Assembly (NCBI GenBank): GCA_016794525.1
Contig: JAEUJY010000003.1
Location: forward strand, 1 to 37,013
DNA length: 37,013 nucleotides
From: Myxococcales bacterium
GTDB taxonomy: Bacteria; Myxococcota_A; Polyangia; Haliangiales; Haliangiaceae
Reading direction: 5' to 3'
This document shows positions 7,135 through 20,207 of the stretch, piece after piece. Position 1 is the first letter of the stretch, and each line of letters opens with the position of its first letter. The notes beneath the pieces are model-generated. The model worked only from the letters and a program-made list of their open reading frames with translations, was not told the origin of the DNA and searched no databases. A program made the position numbers and the translations under genes.

Positions 7135-8976
7135 CTACTTGGCGATCACGCCGCCGGCGATCAGCATCGCGATCGCGATGCCGGCCAGGCTCTCGCCGGC
7201 GATCAACCCCGACGCCACCGGCACGACGTAGCGGTCGGAGGCGGCGCGGGTGTAGCGGCGCATCAGCGCGGCGATCGCGGCGCCCAGGAACATCGCGATC
7301 GAGTTCGACGCCGGGATGACCATCGCGATGCCGACGCCGGCCGGCGACGGCAGGAACGTGCGCACCGTGGGCGGCGCGAGCTTGTCGACGATCGCCATGA
7401 CGATGCCCAGCGCCAGGCCGACCACCATCGCGGTCTGGGCCGCGCTCGACAGGCCGCCCAGGCCGTTGGAGACGATCGCCGACACGCCCGACCACACCAG
7501 GCACGACGGCGCCGGCCAGGCGTCGCTGCCCAGCACCGACGGATCGGGGATGATCGCGTTGAACGCCGGCACGATGATCGCGGCGCCGGCGAGGACGCCG
7601 AGCAGCTGCGCGTAGACCTGGTGGCGCGGCTTGGCGCCGAGCAGCCAGCCGGTCTTGAGCGTGGTCAGCAGATCGGCGGCGTGGAGGCCGACGCCGCCGG
7701 TGACGTTGGCCGACATGATGTTGCCGGGCAGGTTGCCGGGCGCCAGCGCGCCGAACGTCATCTGCGTGACCGGGCCCAGCGCCTTGGTCGGCGTGGTGTC
7801 GGTCTCGCCGGTGACCCGGGCGGCGATGAAGCCCATCACCACCGACAGCGGCAGCGCGATCACCGCGGCCCACACCGGGATGTCGAACAGGATCGCCATC
7901 AGCGCGACGATGATCGGGCCGAGCGCGAGGTAGCCGGCCGGGAACCACCACTCCGGCGCCTCGATCGCGCCGATGCCGCTGGCGTCGGCGCCGCGGCGGC
8001 CGAGCCGGGCCATGCCGGCGAACGCGCGCTTGAGGCTCTTCCAGTCGAGCAGGAACGACGTGATGCCCGAGCCGACCAGGATCCCGGCGCCCGGCCACAG
8101 CGTCCAGTTGACGATGGCCTTGTAGCTGACCGTCGCGACCTCGTGGTGCTCGATCAACAGCGGCGCGATCACGCCGTAGGTGACGATCGCGCCGAGCAGC
8201 ATCGACCAGCCGGTGCGGAAGCTCATCAGCGCGCCGGCGCCGATCAGCAGCACCTCGGTCTTGAGCGCGATCGTCCACTTGCCCAGCTCGTAGCCAGCCA
8301 GCTTGATCGGCATCGGCAAGGTCGCCGGGATCAGCTTGAGCGCGTCGCGCGCGACCGCGACCAGCGCGCCGACGCCGGCGGCGACCGCGAGCGCCAGCGC
8401 CTTCTGGGTGCCGCCGCCGGCGGCGGCGCTGTGCAGCGAGTCGATCGTCTCGGCGGTGGCGGTGCCGGTCGGGAACGCCAGCCCGTCCTGGTTGATCAGC
8501 TGGCGCTTGATCGGGATCGCGGCGAACACGCCGAGCGCGGCGATCGCGCCGAACCAGGCGATCAGCGCCAGCGTGCTCGGGCGCTGCATCAGCGCCGGCT
8601 GCGCCGACAGCACCATCAGGAGCGCGCCGTAGGCCGCCATGTTGCCGCCGCCGGTCATGTAGCCGGCGCCCGAGGCGACGGTGGTGAGCGCGTTGTTCTC
8701 GAGGGGCCCGAACGGCTTCTTGACCAGGCCGATCGCCTTGAGCCCCTGGAACGACGCGAACGCGAGGATGCACGCGGTGAGCGTCACCCCCATGCTCCAG
8801 CCGGTCTTGAAGAAGACGTAGAGGTTCGACAGGCACATGACCGCGCCGATCAACATCCCGCCGATCGCGGCGCGGACGGTGAGGTTGGGCGCGTCGGGCT
8901 TGTAGGTGTCGCGCAGCCACGCCGCCTCGACGTCGGTCGGCGCAGCGGCGGGGGGAGGTGCGGTCGGGGCGGCCAT
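7135..8976 (-). CDS. OPT-family oligopeptide/metal-chelate transporter
   Basis: 613 residues with about 14 to 16 hydrophobic segments. The conserved OPT features are visible: NLTVRAAIGGMLIG with SNLYVFFKTGW near the N-terminus, NALTTVASGAGYMTGGG, FPTGTATAETI, and MSANVTGGVGLHAADLL with LKTGWLLGAKP in the second half. OPT proteins import oligopeptides or metal-siderophore complexes across the inner membrane; the bacterial branch with this layout is often annotated as a putative oligopeptide transporter. The ATG at 8976 has a Shine-Dalgarno (TGGAG, 5-6 bases upstream) and a TATGGT -10 candidate at 9004-9009 on the minus strand. It stands alone, with no peptidase or binding protein in the same operon, so its substrate is unknown. 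Confidence 0.92.
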   Translation of the reverse strand: MAAPTAPPPAAAPTDVEAAWLRDTYKPDAPNLTVRAAIGGMLIGAVMCLSNLYVFFKTGWSMGVTLTACILAFASFQGLKAIGLVKKPFGPLENNALTTVASGAGYMTGGGNMAAYGALLMVLSAQPALMQRPSTLALIAWFGAIAALGVFAAIPIKRQLINQDGLAFPTGTATAETIDSLHSAAAGGGTQKALALAVAAGVGALVAVARDALKLIPATLPMPIKLAGYELGKWTIALKTEVLLIGAGALMSFRTGWSMLLGAIVTYGVIAPLLIEHHEVATVSYKAIVNWTLWPGAGILVGSGITSFLLDWKSLKRAFAGMARLGRRGADASGIGAIEAPEWWFPAGYLALGPIIVALMAILFDIPVWAAVIALPLSVVMGFIAARVTGETDTTPTKALGPVTQMTFGALAPGNLPGNIMSANVTGGVGLHAADLLTTLKTGWLLGAKPRHQVYAQLLGVLAGAAIIVPAFNAIIPDPSVLGSDAWPAPSCLVWSGVSAIVSNGLGGLSSAAQTAMVVGLALGIVMAIVDKLAPPTVRTFLPSPAGVGIAMVIPASNSIAMFLGAAIAALMRRYTRAASDRYVVPVASGLIAGESLAGIAIAMLIAGGVIAK

Positions 8977-9062
8977 GGGACTCCAGCCGAGGTGGAACGG
9001 CGACCATAGTGAAAGCCGGTCGTCGCGTCCATGCGCCGGGTCGTCGGTCGGCGCCGGCGCGC

Positions 9063-9068
9063 TACGAT
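9063..9068 (+). promoter_or_regulatory. -10 hexamer of the four-cysteine small protein gene
   Basis: TACGAT, 6 bases before the GTG at 9075, no Shine-Dalgarno. Confidence 0.4.
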
Positions 9069-9074
9069 GCGCAG

Positions 9075-9242
9075 GTGGCCGAACCGCCGCCGTTCCCGAC
9101 CAGCGTGTGCCACGGCTGCGCGCACCTGCGCCTGAACGGCAACCGCCGCGGCTCGGTGTTCCTCGCCTGCGCCGAGCCGACGCTGCCGCGCTACCTGCCC
9201 CAGCCGGTGGTGCGGTGCGGCCGGCGGACCCCGGCGGGGTAG
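9075..9242 (+). CDS. 55-residue protein with four cysteines (possible zinc ribbon)
   Basis: Cysteines at 12, 15, 32 and 48 are arranged C-x2-C-x16-C-x15-C around the segments RRGSVFLAC and LPRYLPQPVVRCG. The spacing suits one zinc ion, and the PRYxPQPV phrase is not what a random out-of-frame translation would give. A GTG start is preferred because a -10-like TACGAT sits 6 bases upstream and no ATG is available in frame before the first cysteine except far upstream, within the OPT gene's control region. It lies between the divergent OPT gene and the lipoprotein at 9302, 59 bases ahead of the latter. Function unknown; the family is not one I can name. Confidence 0.6.
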   Translation: MAEPPPFPTSVCHGCAHLRLNGNRRGSVFLACAEPTLPRYLPQPVVRCGRRTPAG

Positions 9243-9288
9243 GGCGGCGCTGCCGCAGCTTGCCGACGCGGCCCGCGGCGCGGCCTGG

Positions 9289-9294
9289 TATCGT
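9289..9294 (+). promoter_or_regulatory. -10 hexamer of the helical lipoprotein gene
   Basis: TATCGT, 7 bases before the ATG at 9302, no Shine-Dalgarno. Confidence 0.4.
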
Positions 9295-9301
9295 CGTCGC
9301 G

Positions 9302-10459
9302 ATGCGGCGCCTGTGGATGCTGGCTCTCGTCGCCTTGCCTGCCGCCTGCGCGGCGCCGAGCGAGCGGCTGGCGCGGCCGAGCCCGCGCCCCGAGCCGGCC
9401 GTGGGCCGCGCGGCGGCCCCCGCGCGGCCGGCCCTCACGCCGTTGCCGCCGGGCCTGCGGGCGTGGCTCGAGGCCCGCACCGACGACGAGCTGACGCCGG
9501 CGATGCGGCGGCTGCTGCCCCAGGCCGCGATCGTGGTGGCGCCGGGGCGGCCGCTCGCCGGGGGCGACGCGCTGGCGCTCGCCGACCGCGCGCTCAACCA
9601 GGGCGACGCCCGGGACGCCGCGGTGCAGCTCGCCGCGCTGATCGATCACCCGCGCCGCGAGGTGGCGATCTACGCGCGGTGGCGGCTGGCCCGGGCGCTC
9701 CTGCAGCTCGGCCGCGGCGACGAGGCCGAGCCGCTCTTGCGCGAGGTCGCGGCGTCGCACCGCCCCGAGGCCTGGGCCGCGCTGACGGCGCTGGCCGAGC
9801 GGGTGGCGGCGCGCGACGGCGCCGACGTCGCCGTGGCGCAGCTCCGCGGGCTGGCGCTGGCCGCCGACGGCACCGCGGCGCAGCTCGAGGCGGCGGTGCT
9901 CGACGTCGGGCCGGTGGCGGGCCGGGTCGCGCTGCTGCTCGACCGCACCCGGCGCGCCGTCGAGGACGAGCCGGCGTGCGCCAGCGCGCTGGCGGCGCTG
10001 GTGCTCGACGTCCGGACCGCCGCGATCGAGCCGGTGGCGCGCTGCCGCCGCGCGCTCGAGCGGGGCGCGCTCGCCGACGCGGTGGCGGCGGCGTTCGCCG
10101 AGCGGCTGACCAGCGAGCGCCAGGCGCTGCGCCTGGTGGCCGCGCTCGCGCGCTGGCGCGCGCTCGACGCCGCGCCGGAGACGACGCCGGCAGACTGGAG
10201 CGCGCTGGCGGGCATGCTGCTGGCCGCGAGCGCCGCCCGGCGGTACACCGATCTCGGCGAGCAGGCCAGCTGGGCCGCGGTGCTCGCGCTCGGCAACGCC
10301 GCGGTGCGCGGCGCCGAGGGCGCGCCGGTGAGCGCCGCCACGGTGACCCACGCCCGCATGGTCGCGGACGGCGTGATGGCGCGCCACGACGCGCGCGCCC
10401 AGGCCGTCGTCGCGGCGCTGGCGGCTCAGGCCGGGCGGACCGCGCGGGTCGCGAAGTAG
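9302..10459 (+). CDS. helical-repeat lipoprotein of unknown function
   Basis: 385 residues. The signal peptide ends in a lipobox (LPAAC, Cys 16), followed by a Pro/Ala/Arg linker to about residue 50. The remainder is alpha-helical and Ala/Leu/Arg-rich, with TPR- or HEAT-like helix pairs (for example DALALADRALNQGDARDAA and ARWRLARALLQLGRGDEAE, each a helix-turn-helix). No catalytic motif is visible. Such proteins usually act as periplasmic scaffolds, but nothing here fixes a partner. Its 3' end overlaps the convergent methyltransferase gene by 34 bases, so the two transcripts are complementary there. Confidence 0.75.
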   Translation: MRRLWMLALVALPAACAAPSERLARPSPRPEPAVGRAAAPARPALTPLPPGLRAWLEARTDDELTPAMRRLLPQAAIVVAPGRPLAGGDALALADRALNQGDARDAAVQLAALIDHPRREVAIYARWRLARALLQLGRGDEAEPLLREVAASHRPEAWAALTALAERVAARDGADVAVAQLRGLALAADGTAAQLEAAVLDVGPVAGRVALLLDRTRRAVEDEPACASALAALVLDVRTAAIEPVARCRRALERGALADAVAAAFAERLTSERQALRLVAALARWRALDAAPETTPADWSALAGMLLAASAARRYTDLGEQASWAAVLALGNAAVRGAEGAPVSAATVTHARMVADGVMARHDARAQAVVAALAAQAGRTARVAK

Positions 10460-11208
10460 CACGGCAAGAAGCGGTGGATCGGCTCGGGCGCGGTCGTCCA
10501 CCGATCTTCGAAGAACCCGGTGATGACCAGCCCGGCGTCGAGCTGGCCGCCGATCAGGTCCTCGAGCGTGTGGCCGAACGACACCGGATCGCCGCGCTCG
10601 TGCAGCGCCCGCACCTCGGGATCGTCGAGGTGCTCGAGGTCGGAGTACGGGATCGCGTACTTCATCTGCATCACGCCGTCGCGCTCGCGCGCCAGGTCGG
10701 CGGTGTAGACGACCGGGTTGGTGGCCCCGGCCAGGAGCGCGCCGCCCGGGCGCAGCACCCGCGCGCACTCGCGCCACACCGGGCGGACGTCGGGCACGAA
10801 GGCGTTGCTGCACGGGTGGAAGATCAGATCGAAGCTGGCGTCGGCGAACGCGCCCAGGTCGCGCATGTCGCCCTCGACGGTGCGCAGCGTCAGGCCGTCG
10901 CGCGTCGCCACCGCGCGATCCTGGGCCAGCTGCGCCGGCGAGTTGTCGAACACCGTGACCTCGGCGCCGGCCGCCGCGAACAGCGGGCACTGCTGGCCGC
11001 CGCCCGACGCCAGCCCCAGCACCCGCGCGCCGCGCAGCTCGCCGAACCACGCCCGCGGCACCGGCCGGGTCGGCGTCAGCACCACCTCCCAGTCGCCGGC
11101 GCGGGCCCGGGCCACCTGGTCGCTGGTCACCGGCACCGTCCACTCGTTCTGTCGCTGCACCGCCGCGTCCCAGGCGGCGCGGTTGTAGGCGCGCACGTCG
11201 TCGATCAT
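10426..11208 (-). CDS. class I SAM-dependent methyltransferase
   Basis: 260 residues with a Methyltransf_11-type core. Motif I is VLGLASGGGQQ (SAM-binding Gly loop), followed by the acidic end of strand 2 (VTVFD), motif II region GDMRDLGAFADASFDLIFHP, and motif III VLRPGGALLAG. The N-terminal VRAYNRAAWDAAV segment and the C-terminal PIHRFLPCYFATRAVRP are typical of a free-standing small-molecule methyltransferase family found widely in bacteria. The substrate is not deducible. The ATG is preceded by TAAGGT at 7 bases. Convergent and overlapping with the helical lipoprotein gene. Confidence 0.88.
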   Translation of the reverse strand: MIDDVRAYNRAAWDAAVQRQNEWTVPVTSDQVARARAGDWEVVLTPTRPVPRAWFGELRGARVLGLASGGGQQCPLFAAAGAEVTVFDNSPAQLAQDRAVATRDGLTLRTVEGDMRDLGAFADASFDLIFHPCSNAFVPDVRPVWRECARVLRPGGALLAGATNPVVYTADLARERDGVMQMKYAIPYSDLEHLDDPEVRALHERGDPVSFGHTLEDLIGGQLDAGLVITGFFEDRWTTAPEPIHRFLPCYFATRAVRPA

Positions 11209-11215
11209 GGGCGCG

Positions 11216-11221
11216 ACCTTA
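11216..11221 (-). promoter_or_regulatory. -10 hexamer of the methyltransferase gene
   Basis: TAAGGT on the minus strand, 7 bases before the ATG, no Shine-Dalgarno. Confidence 0.4.
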
Positions 11222-11251
11222 CCGCGGCGCGCGCGGCCGCGGCGGCCGACG

Positions 11252-11872
11252 TCACGGCACCAGGCCGCGGGCGCGCGCCAGCGCCTGCAGCTCGCGCTTG
11301 AGCCGCTCGTAGCGCTTGCGCAGCGCCGCGACCTGGTTGGGCGTGGGCTCGCGATCGTCGTCGGCCAGCGCCCGCGCCAGGTCGCGCCACGGCAGGTCGG
11401 CGTCGACGCGGAGCTGCAGCAGCAGCTGATCTTCGGGCGCCAGCGTCGCGCGGAGCTCGGCGAAGCCGTCCTTGACGTCGGTGCGCAGGTGGGCGGCGGT
11501 GGTGCTGCGGATCTCGACCACCAGCCGCGACAGCGGCGCGTCCGAGAGCTCGATCTGCCGGCGCTGGCGATCGCGCCGCTCGGTCCAGTGCAAGAACTCG
11601 TGGCGCGCGATCGCGTAGCACCAGGCCCGGCACGCGCCGTCCCAGCGGAACTGCGGCAGGCCGCGCCAGATGCGCTCGCACGTGCCGGCGAAGACGTCGT
11701 CGGCGGCGTCGGCGTCGCGCACCATCGCGACCAGGAAGCGGTACAGCTCCGGCCCGTAGCCGCGGACGATGGCGGCGGTCGCGCCGCTCAGATCGCCGGC
11801 GTCGAAGCGGGCGCGCAGCTCGCGCTCGAAGCCCTCGCGCTCGGTCGGCGTCATCGCGTCGCTACCGTACAT
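11252..11872 (-). CDS. ECF-type RNA polymerase sigma factor
   Basis: 206 residues. Region 2 is at about 40-105: YRFLVAMVRDADAADDVF, then ERIWRGLPQF and RAWCYAIARHEFLHW (regions 2.2 to 2.4). Region 4 is at about 140-200, with LAPEDQLLLQLRVDADLPWRDLARAL followed by an insertion DDDREPTP and RKRYERLKREL. The acidic DADAADD patch that contacts core polymerase is kept. No anti-sigma gene is adjacent. The start codon faces that of a Ser/Thr kinase across 18 bases, so kinase control of this sigma factor is a reasonable inference. A second in-frame ATG at 11854 is possible; the 18-base gap cannot hold two ordinary promoters unless transcripts are leaderless or the true starts lie further in. Confidence 0.88.
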   Translation of the reverse strand: MYGSDAMTPTEREGFERELRARFDAGDLSGATAAIVRGYGPELYRFLVAMVRDADAADDVFAGTCERIWRGLPQFRWDGACRAWCYAIARHEFLHWTERRDRQRRQIELSDAPLSRLVVEIRSTTAAHLRTDVKDGFAELRATLAPEDQLLLQLRVDADLPWRDLARALADDDREPTPNQVAALRKRYERLKRELQALARARGLVP

Positions 11873-11876
11873 CGGA

Positions 11877-11882
11877 TACGAT
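11877..11882 (+). promoter_or_regulatory. -10 hexamer of the Ser/Thr kinase gene
   Basis: TACGAT, 8 bases before the ATG at 11891; the intergenic gap to the divergent sigma gene is only 18 bases. Confidence 0.35.
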
Positions 11883-11890
11883 GACGCGGC

Positions 11891-14764
<2,874 letters not shown>

Positions 14765-14839
14765 CGGCGCGCCGCCGCGCCCGCGGATTGTGCGGCCCGC
14801 GGGAGGACCGGCGGCGGGCGGCGCGCGAGACTAGCGGGG

Positions 14840-16468
14840 ATGCGACGGTCGAGCCGACGCCTCCTGCTGCTGGTCGCGGCGCTGCCGGTGACGCTGGTGG
14901 TGCTCGCGCTCCTGTACATGCTCGGCATGGCGCACCTCGAGCACGACCCGCGCGGCTTCTGGCGGTCGCTCGAGTGGGCCGGCGAGACGATCACGACCAC
15001 CGGCTACGGCGCCGACGCCCGCTGGGAGCACCCGGTGATGGTGGTGTTCACGATCGCCACCCAGTTCGTCGGCGTGTTCATGACGTTCCTGGTGTTCCCG
15101 GTGTTCCTGATCCCGTACTTCGAGGAGCGCTTCGAGGGACGGCTGCCGACCCGCCTGCCGCAGCGGCCGGGGACGGTGCTGGTCTACGGGTGGGGGCCGT
15201 CGGTCGCGACGCTGGTCGACGACCTGGGGCGCGCGCGCATCCCGGTGGTGATCCTCGAGCCCGACCTGGTGGTGGCGCGCCGCATCCACGATCGCGGCCG
15301 CACCGTCGTGCACGCCGACCTCGAGCTCGACGACGCGATCCTGGGCGACCTGCGCGACGTGCGCGGCATCGTCGCCAACGCCGCCGATCACCAGAACGCG
15401 GTGCTGACGTTGAGCGCCCGCCAGCGCGGGTTCGCCGGCCCGATCATCGCGCTGGTCGAGACCCCGAGCCGGCGCGCGCCGATGACGCGGGCCGGCGCGA
15501 CCGCGGTGTTCACCCCGCGCCACGCGCTGGCGGCGGCGCTGGCGGCCAAGGCCAGCGTGAAGATCCGCCCCCGGGTGTCGGGCGAGCTGCGGCTGGGCAA
15601 CGCCCTCGAGATCGCCGAGGTGCGGGTCCACCGCGGCAGCGCGCTGGTCGGCACCACGCTGGCGGCGGCCCGGCTGCGCACCGCGACCGGGGCGACGATC
15701 GTCGGCCGCTGGAACAACGGGGCGCTCGAGGCGCCGCCGTCGCCGACCCGGGCCCTCGACGTCGGCGCGATCCTGGTGGCGGCCGGCAGCCGCGAGGCGA
15801 TCGCGCGGCTGGGCGACCTCGCGACGCCGGTGGCGCGGACCGGGCGGTTCGTCGTGCTCGGCCACGGCGAGACCGGCCGCAAGGTCGCCCAGTTCCTGCG
15901 CGACGCCGACGAGGAGGTCACGGTGATCGGCGAGCGCGCCGAGCCCGGCGTCGACGTCGTCGGCGACGTCCTCGATCCCGAGCTGCTGGCCCGCGCCGGC
16001 ATCGCCCAGGCCCAGGCGGTGCTGCTGGTCATGGAGCGCGACAGCGAGACGACGTTCGCCGCGGCGGTGGTGCGCGACGTCGCCGGCGACGCCGTCATCA
16101 TCGCCAGCGTCGACAGCCCCGAGCACGTGGCGCGCGTCCACCGCGCCGGCGCCGACTTCGTGCTGTCGGTCAGCCAGGTCGCCGGCCAGCTGCTGTCGTT
16201 CCAGCTGCTCGGCGAGGAGGCGGTGTCGCTGCAGCCGGAGATCAAGGTGGTCAAGGTGCCGCCCGGGGCGCTGGCCGGGCAGGCGCTGCGCGCCGCGCAG
16301 GTGCGGCAGCGGACCGGCTGCCTGGTGATCGCGGTCGAGCGCGGCGACGCGGTGGTGGTCGAGTTCCCCGACGACTTCGTGATCGCCGCCGACGACGCGG
16401 TCTACGTCTGCGGCACGCCGGCCACGATCGCGGCGTACGCGGCGGCGTTCGCCGGGGCCCGGCCGTGA
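14840..16468 (+). CDS. two-TM potassium channel with tandem RCK (TrkA) domains
   Basis: 542 residues. TM1 about 8-30; a pore helix and the selectivity filter TTTGYG (52-57), the potassium signature; TM2 about 65-92. Then RCK-N1 from about 110 (VLVYGWGPS, a degenerate nucleotide loop with Ser in place of the last Gly), RCK-C1 about 245-320, RCK-N2 from about 334 with an intact loop GHGETG, and RCK-C2 about 450-535. Two RCK modules on one chain are known in channels such as GsuK and MthK-related proteins, where ligand binding gates the pore; only the second module looks able to bind NAD or a nucleotide in the standard way. No Shine-Dalgarno; GAGACT lies 7 bases upstream. The TGA overlaps the GTG of the next gene. 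Confidence 0.93.
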   Translation: MRRSSRRLLLLVAALPVTLVVLALLYMLGMAHLEHDPRGFWRSLEWAGETITTTGYGADARWEHPVMVVFTIATQFVGVFMTFLVFPVFLIPYFEERFEGRLPTRLPQRPGTVLVYGWGPSVATLVDDLGRARIPVVILEPDLVVARRIHDRGRTVVHADLELDDAILGDLRDVRGIVANAADHQNAVLTLSARQRGFAGPIIALVETPSRRAPMTRAGATAVFTPRHALAAALAAKASVKIRPRVSGELRLGNALEIAEVRVHRGSALVGTTLAAARLRTATGATIVGRWNNGALEAPPSPTRALDVGAILVAAGSREAIARLGDLATPVARTGRFVVLGHGETGRKVAQFLRDADEEVTVIGERAEPGVDVVGDVLDPELLARAGIAQAQAVLLVMERDSETTFAAAVVRDVAGDAVIIASVDSPEHVARVHRAGADFVLSVSQVAGQLLSFQLLGEEAVSLQPEIKVVKVPPGALAGQALRAAQVRQRTGCLVIAVERGDAVVVEFPDDFVIAADDAVYVCGTPATIAAYAAAFAGARP

Positions 16469-17286
16469 GCCTGCCGGAGGACGCGGCGGGCTTCGCGGCG
16501 GCGGGCGTGGCCCGGGTGCGCGGCGCGATCGCGCCGGCCGACCTGGCCGCGATGCGCGCGGCGGTGTGGGCGACGCTGGGGCGCTACGGCATCCGCGCCG
16601 ACGCGCCGGCGACGTGGGTGGCCGGCGGCGCGCTGCCGCTCGTCGAGATCGCCGGCGCGCTGCGGCCGGGCGACGTCGGCCCGATGTGGGCGATCGGCGA
16701 GGCGCCGGCGTGCGCGGCGCTGCGGCCGGCGCTGGCGGCGGCGGTGGACGCGGTGTTCGGCCCGGGCGCGTGGAGCCCCGCCGACGAACACGGCGGTCAG
16801 GCCATGCCGAACCTGCCGGTCGCCGGCGCGCCGTGGGAGGTCCCGCACGCCGCCTGGCACGTCGACGAGCCGACCGTGGCGGGGCAGGCGAGGGCGTGGG
16901 GCCTGCTGGGCTTCGCGTGCCTCGACGACGTCGCGCCCGGCGGTGGCGCGACCGTGGCGGTCGCCGGCTCGCACCGCGCGCTGGCGCGGCTGGCCGACGC
17001 CCGCGGCCCCGGCGCGGTGGTCACCACCGACGACGGCCTGGCCGCGCTGATCGCCGCCGATCCGTGGCTCGCCGCGCTGGTCGCGCCGGGGCCCGCCGTC
17101 GCCCGCCGCGCCGCGTACCTCGACGCCGATCACGATCACGCCGGCGTCGCGCTGCGGGTCGTCGAGCTGACCGGCCGCGCCGGCGATCTGCTGCTGATGG
17201 ATCCGCGGCTCCTACACACCGTGTCGGCCAACCGCGCCGCCCGCCCGCGCCTGGTCATGCGGCTGACCTGCAGCCGCGGCGGTTGA
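16465..17286 (+). CDS. PhyH-family Fe(II)/2-oxoglutarate dioxygenase
   Basis: 273 residues from a GTG that overlaps the channel stop (GTGA), so translation is coupled. The iron triad fits the family: His 132 and Asp 134 in WHVDEPT, and His 251 in LLHTVS; Arg 262 or Arg 266 (PRLVMRL) would bind 2-oxoglutarate. PGGGATVAVAGSHR and RAGDLLLMDPRLLH are typical of the PhyH double-stranded beta-helix. Family members hydroxylate small molecules such as phytanoyl-CoA, ectoine or natural-product intermediates. The ectoine hydroxylase signature is not present, so the substrate is unknown. Coupling to a potassium channel is unusual and might point to an osmotic or metabolite-linked role (inference). Confidence 0.85.
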   Translation: MSLPEDAAGFAAAGVARVRGAIAPADLAAMRAAVWATLGRYGIRADAPATWVAGGALPLVEIAGALRPGDVGPMWAIGEAPACAALRPALAAAVDAVFGPGAWSPADEHGGQAMPNLPVAGAPWEVPHAAWHVDEPTVAGQARAWGLLGFACLDDVAPGGGATVAVAGSHRALARLADARGPGAVVTTDDGLAALIAADPWLAALVAPGPAVARRAAYLDADHDHAGVALRVVELTGRAGDLLLMDPRLLHTVSANRAARPRLVMRLTCSRGG

Positions 17287-17408
17287 CCTGTGATCTCGCC
17301 CGGGTAGGGGGCGCCGCAGGGGGCTCGCATCGGCCGGCGATTCGTGGCAGTCTGCGCGCGCAAACCCGCGACCACGCATAGACACGGCACGGCATGAACC
17401 TTCTGTCG

Positions 17409-17432
17409 AGCTCCGGATGAACGTCCGGGGCT
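17409..17432 (+). promoter_or_regulatory. 9-bp hairpin in the pnp leader
   Basis: AGCTCCGGA pairs with TCCGGGGCT (one G-T pair) around a 6-base loop TGAACG, ending 64 bases before the pnp start. There is no T run, so it is unlikely to be a terminator. In other bacteria pnp is autoregulated through a leader hairpin; a similar role here is inference. Confidence 0.4.
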
Positions 17433-17496
17433 GGAGTGAGGGCCCAGACCGGCGGGTCGTGCGGGGTCATCCCCGAGACACGAAAGGTCTGTAGTC

Positions 17497-19620
<2,124 letters not shown>

Positions 19621-19628
19621 GGGACGGC

Positions 19629-20072
19629 GTGGGCGCTCCGGTCGTTCGCTTCCGCAGGCTGCGCCCCGACGCGGTGGTGCCGGCGTACATGACGGCGGAC
19701 GCCGCCGGGCTCGACCTGGCGGCGGCGCTCGACGCGGCGGTGACGCTGGCGCCGGGCGCGCGCGCCGCGGTGGGCACCGGCCTGGCGATGGAGCTGCCGC
19801 GCGGCTTCGAGGGCCAGGTGCGGCCGCGGTCGGGCCTGGCCAAGAACCACGGCGTGACCGTGGTCAACGCGCCGGGCACGATCGACGCCGACTACCGCGG
19901 CGAGGTCGCGGTGCTGCTGATCAACCTCGGCGACCAGCCGGTCGCGATCACGCCGGGCATGCGCATCGCGCAGCTGGTGATCGCGCCGGTGGTGCAGGCG
20001 ACCATCGAGGTCGCCGACGAGCTGTCGACGACCGCGCGCGGCGCCGGCGGCTTCGGCTCGACCGGCGCGTAG
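19629..20072 (+). CDS. dut: deoxyuridine 5'-triphosphate nucleotidohydrolase (dUTPase)
   Basis: 147 residues, the normal length of the trimeric enzyme that turns dUTP into dUMP and pyrophosphate. All five family motifs are present: AGLDLAAA (1), PRSGLA (2), [11 protein letters not shown] (3, with the catalytic Asp), RIAQLVIAP (4) and GGFGSTG (5). The GTG start is fixed by a strong Shine-Dalgarno (GAGGGA) that overlaps the pnp stop; the two genes are 8 bases apart and surely one transcript. A GC-rich hairpin begins within the dut stop codon. Confidence 0.97.
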   Translation: MGAPVVRFRRLRPDAVVPAYMTADAAGLDLAAALDAAVTLAPGARAAVGTGLAMELPRGFEGQVRPRSGLAKNHGVTVVNAPGTIDADYRGEVAVLLINLGDQPVAITPGMRIAQLVIAPVVQATIEVADELSTTARGAGGFGSTGA

Positions 20073-20098
20073 GCGCGCGCGGCGTGTCGGCGCGCGCC
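20072..20098 (+). terminator. hairpin at the end of pnp-dut
   Basis: GGCGCGCGC pairs with GCGCGCGCC around a 9-base loop, starting in the dut TAG. There is no T tract, so this is a candidate terminator or 3'-end stabiliser rather than a classical intrinsic terminator. Confidence 0.45.
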
Positions 20099-20106
20099 GC
20101 GTGTCG

Positions 20107-20149
20107 GCAACCGCTGCGGGGCGTCGTCGACGACGGCGCAACCGCTTCG
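20107..20149 (+). promoter_or_regulatory. direct repeats and palindrome upstream of hsp20 (candidate activator sites)
   Basis: GCAACCGCTGCG at 20107-20118 and GCAACCGCTTCG at 20138-20149, 31 bases apart (three helical turns), flank a perfect 14-base palindrome CGTCGTCGACGACG at 20122-20135. They sit about 70 to 110 bases upstream of the start point predicted from the sigma-54 site, where enhancer-binding activators usually bind. Confidence 0.4.
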
Positions 20150-20172
20150 CGCGCGCTGGGGGACCACCTCGT

Positions 20173-20187
20173 GATGTCGCGGACATC
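20173..20187 (+). promoter_or_regulatory. inverted repeat just upstream of the hsp20 -24 element
   Basis: GATGTC-GCG-GACATC, a perfect 6-base inverted repeat ending 4 bases before the -24 element. It could be a repressor or modulator site. Confidence 0.35.
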
Positions 20188-20191
20188 GCGC

Positions 20192-20207
20192 TGGCATCGT
20201 TGATGCT
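20192..20207 (+). promoter_or_regulatory. sigma-54 (-24/-12) promoter of hsp20
   Basis: TGGCAT, then 5 bases, then ATGCT, against TGGCAC-N5-TTGCT: two mismatches, with the required 10 bases between GG and GC. The predicted start near 20218 gives a 21-base leader that holds the Shine-Dalgarno. Confidence 0.55.

Noticed and set aside
16465-17286. Ectoine hydroxylase (EctD) as identity of the PhyH protein, suggested by the coupled potassium channel
   Set aside because: The characteristic EctD signature around the iron-binding HxD is not present, and no ect genes are nearby.
17283-17310. TTGACC, 16 bases, TAGGGG as a promoter for pnp
   Set aside because: The -10 has only the TA matching, and TTGACC overlaps the end of the dioxygenase gene; not convincing.
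17345-17360. Sigma-54-like TGGCAG with GC 10 bases later, before pnp
   Set aside because: The -12 part is GCGC and such GG-N10-GC spacings are common by chance in this base composition.
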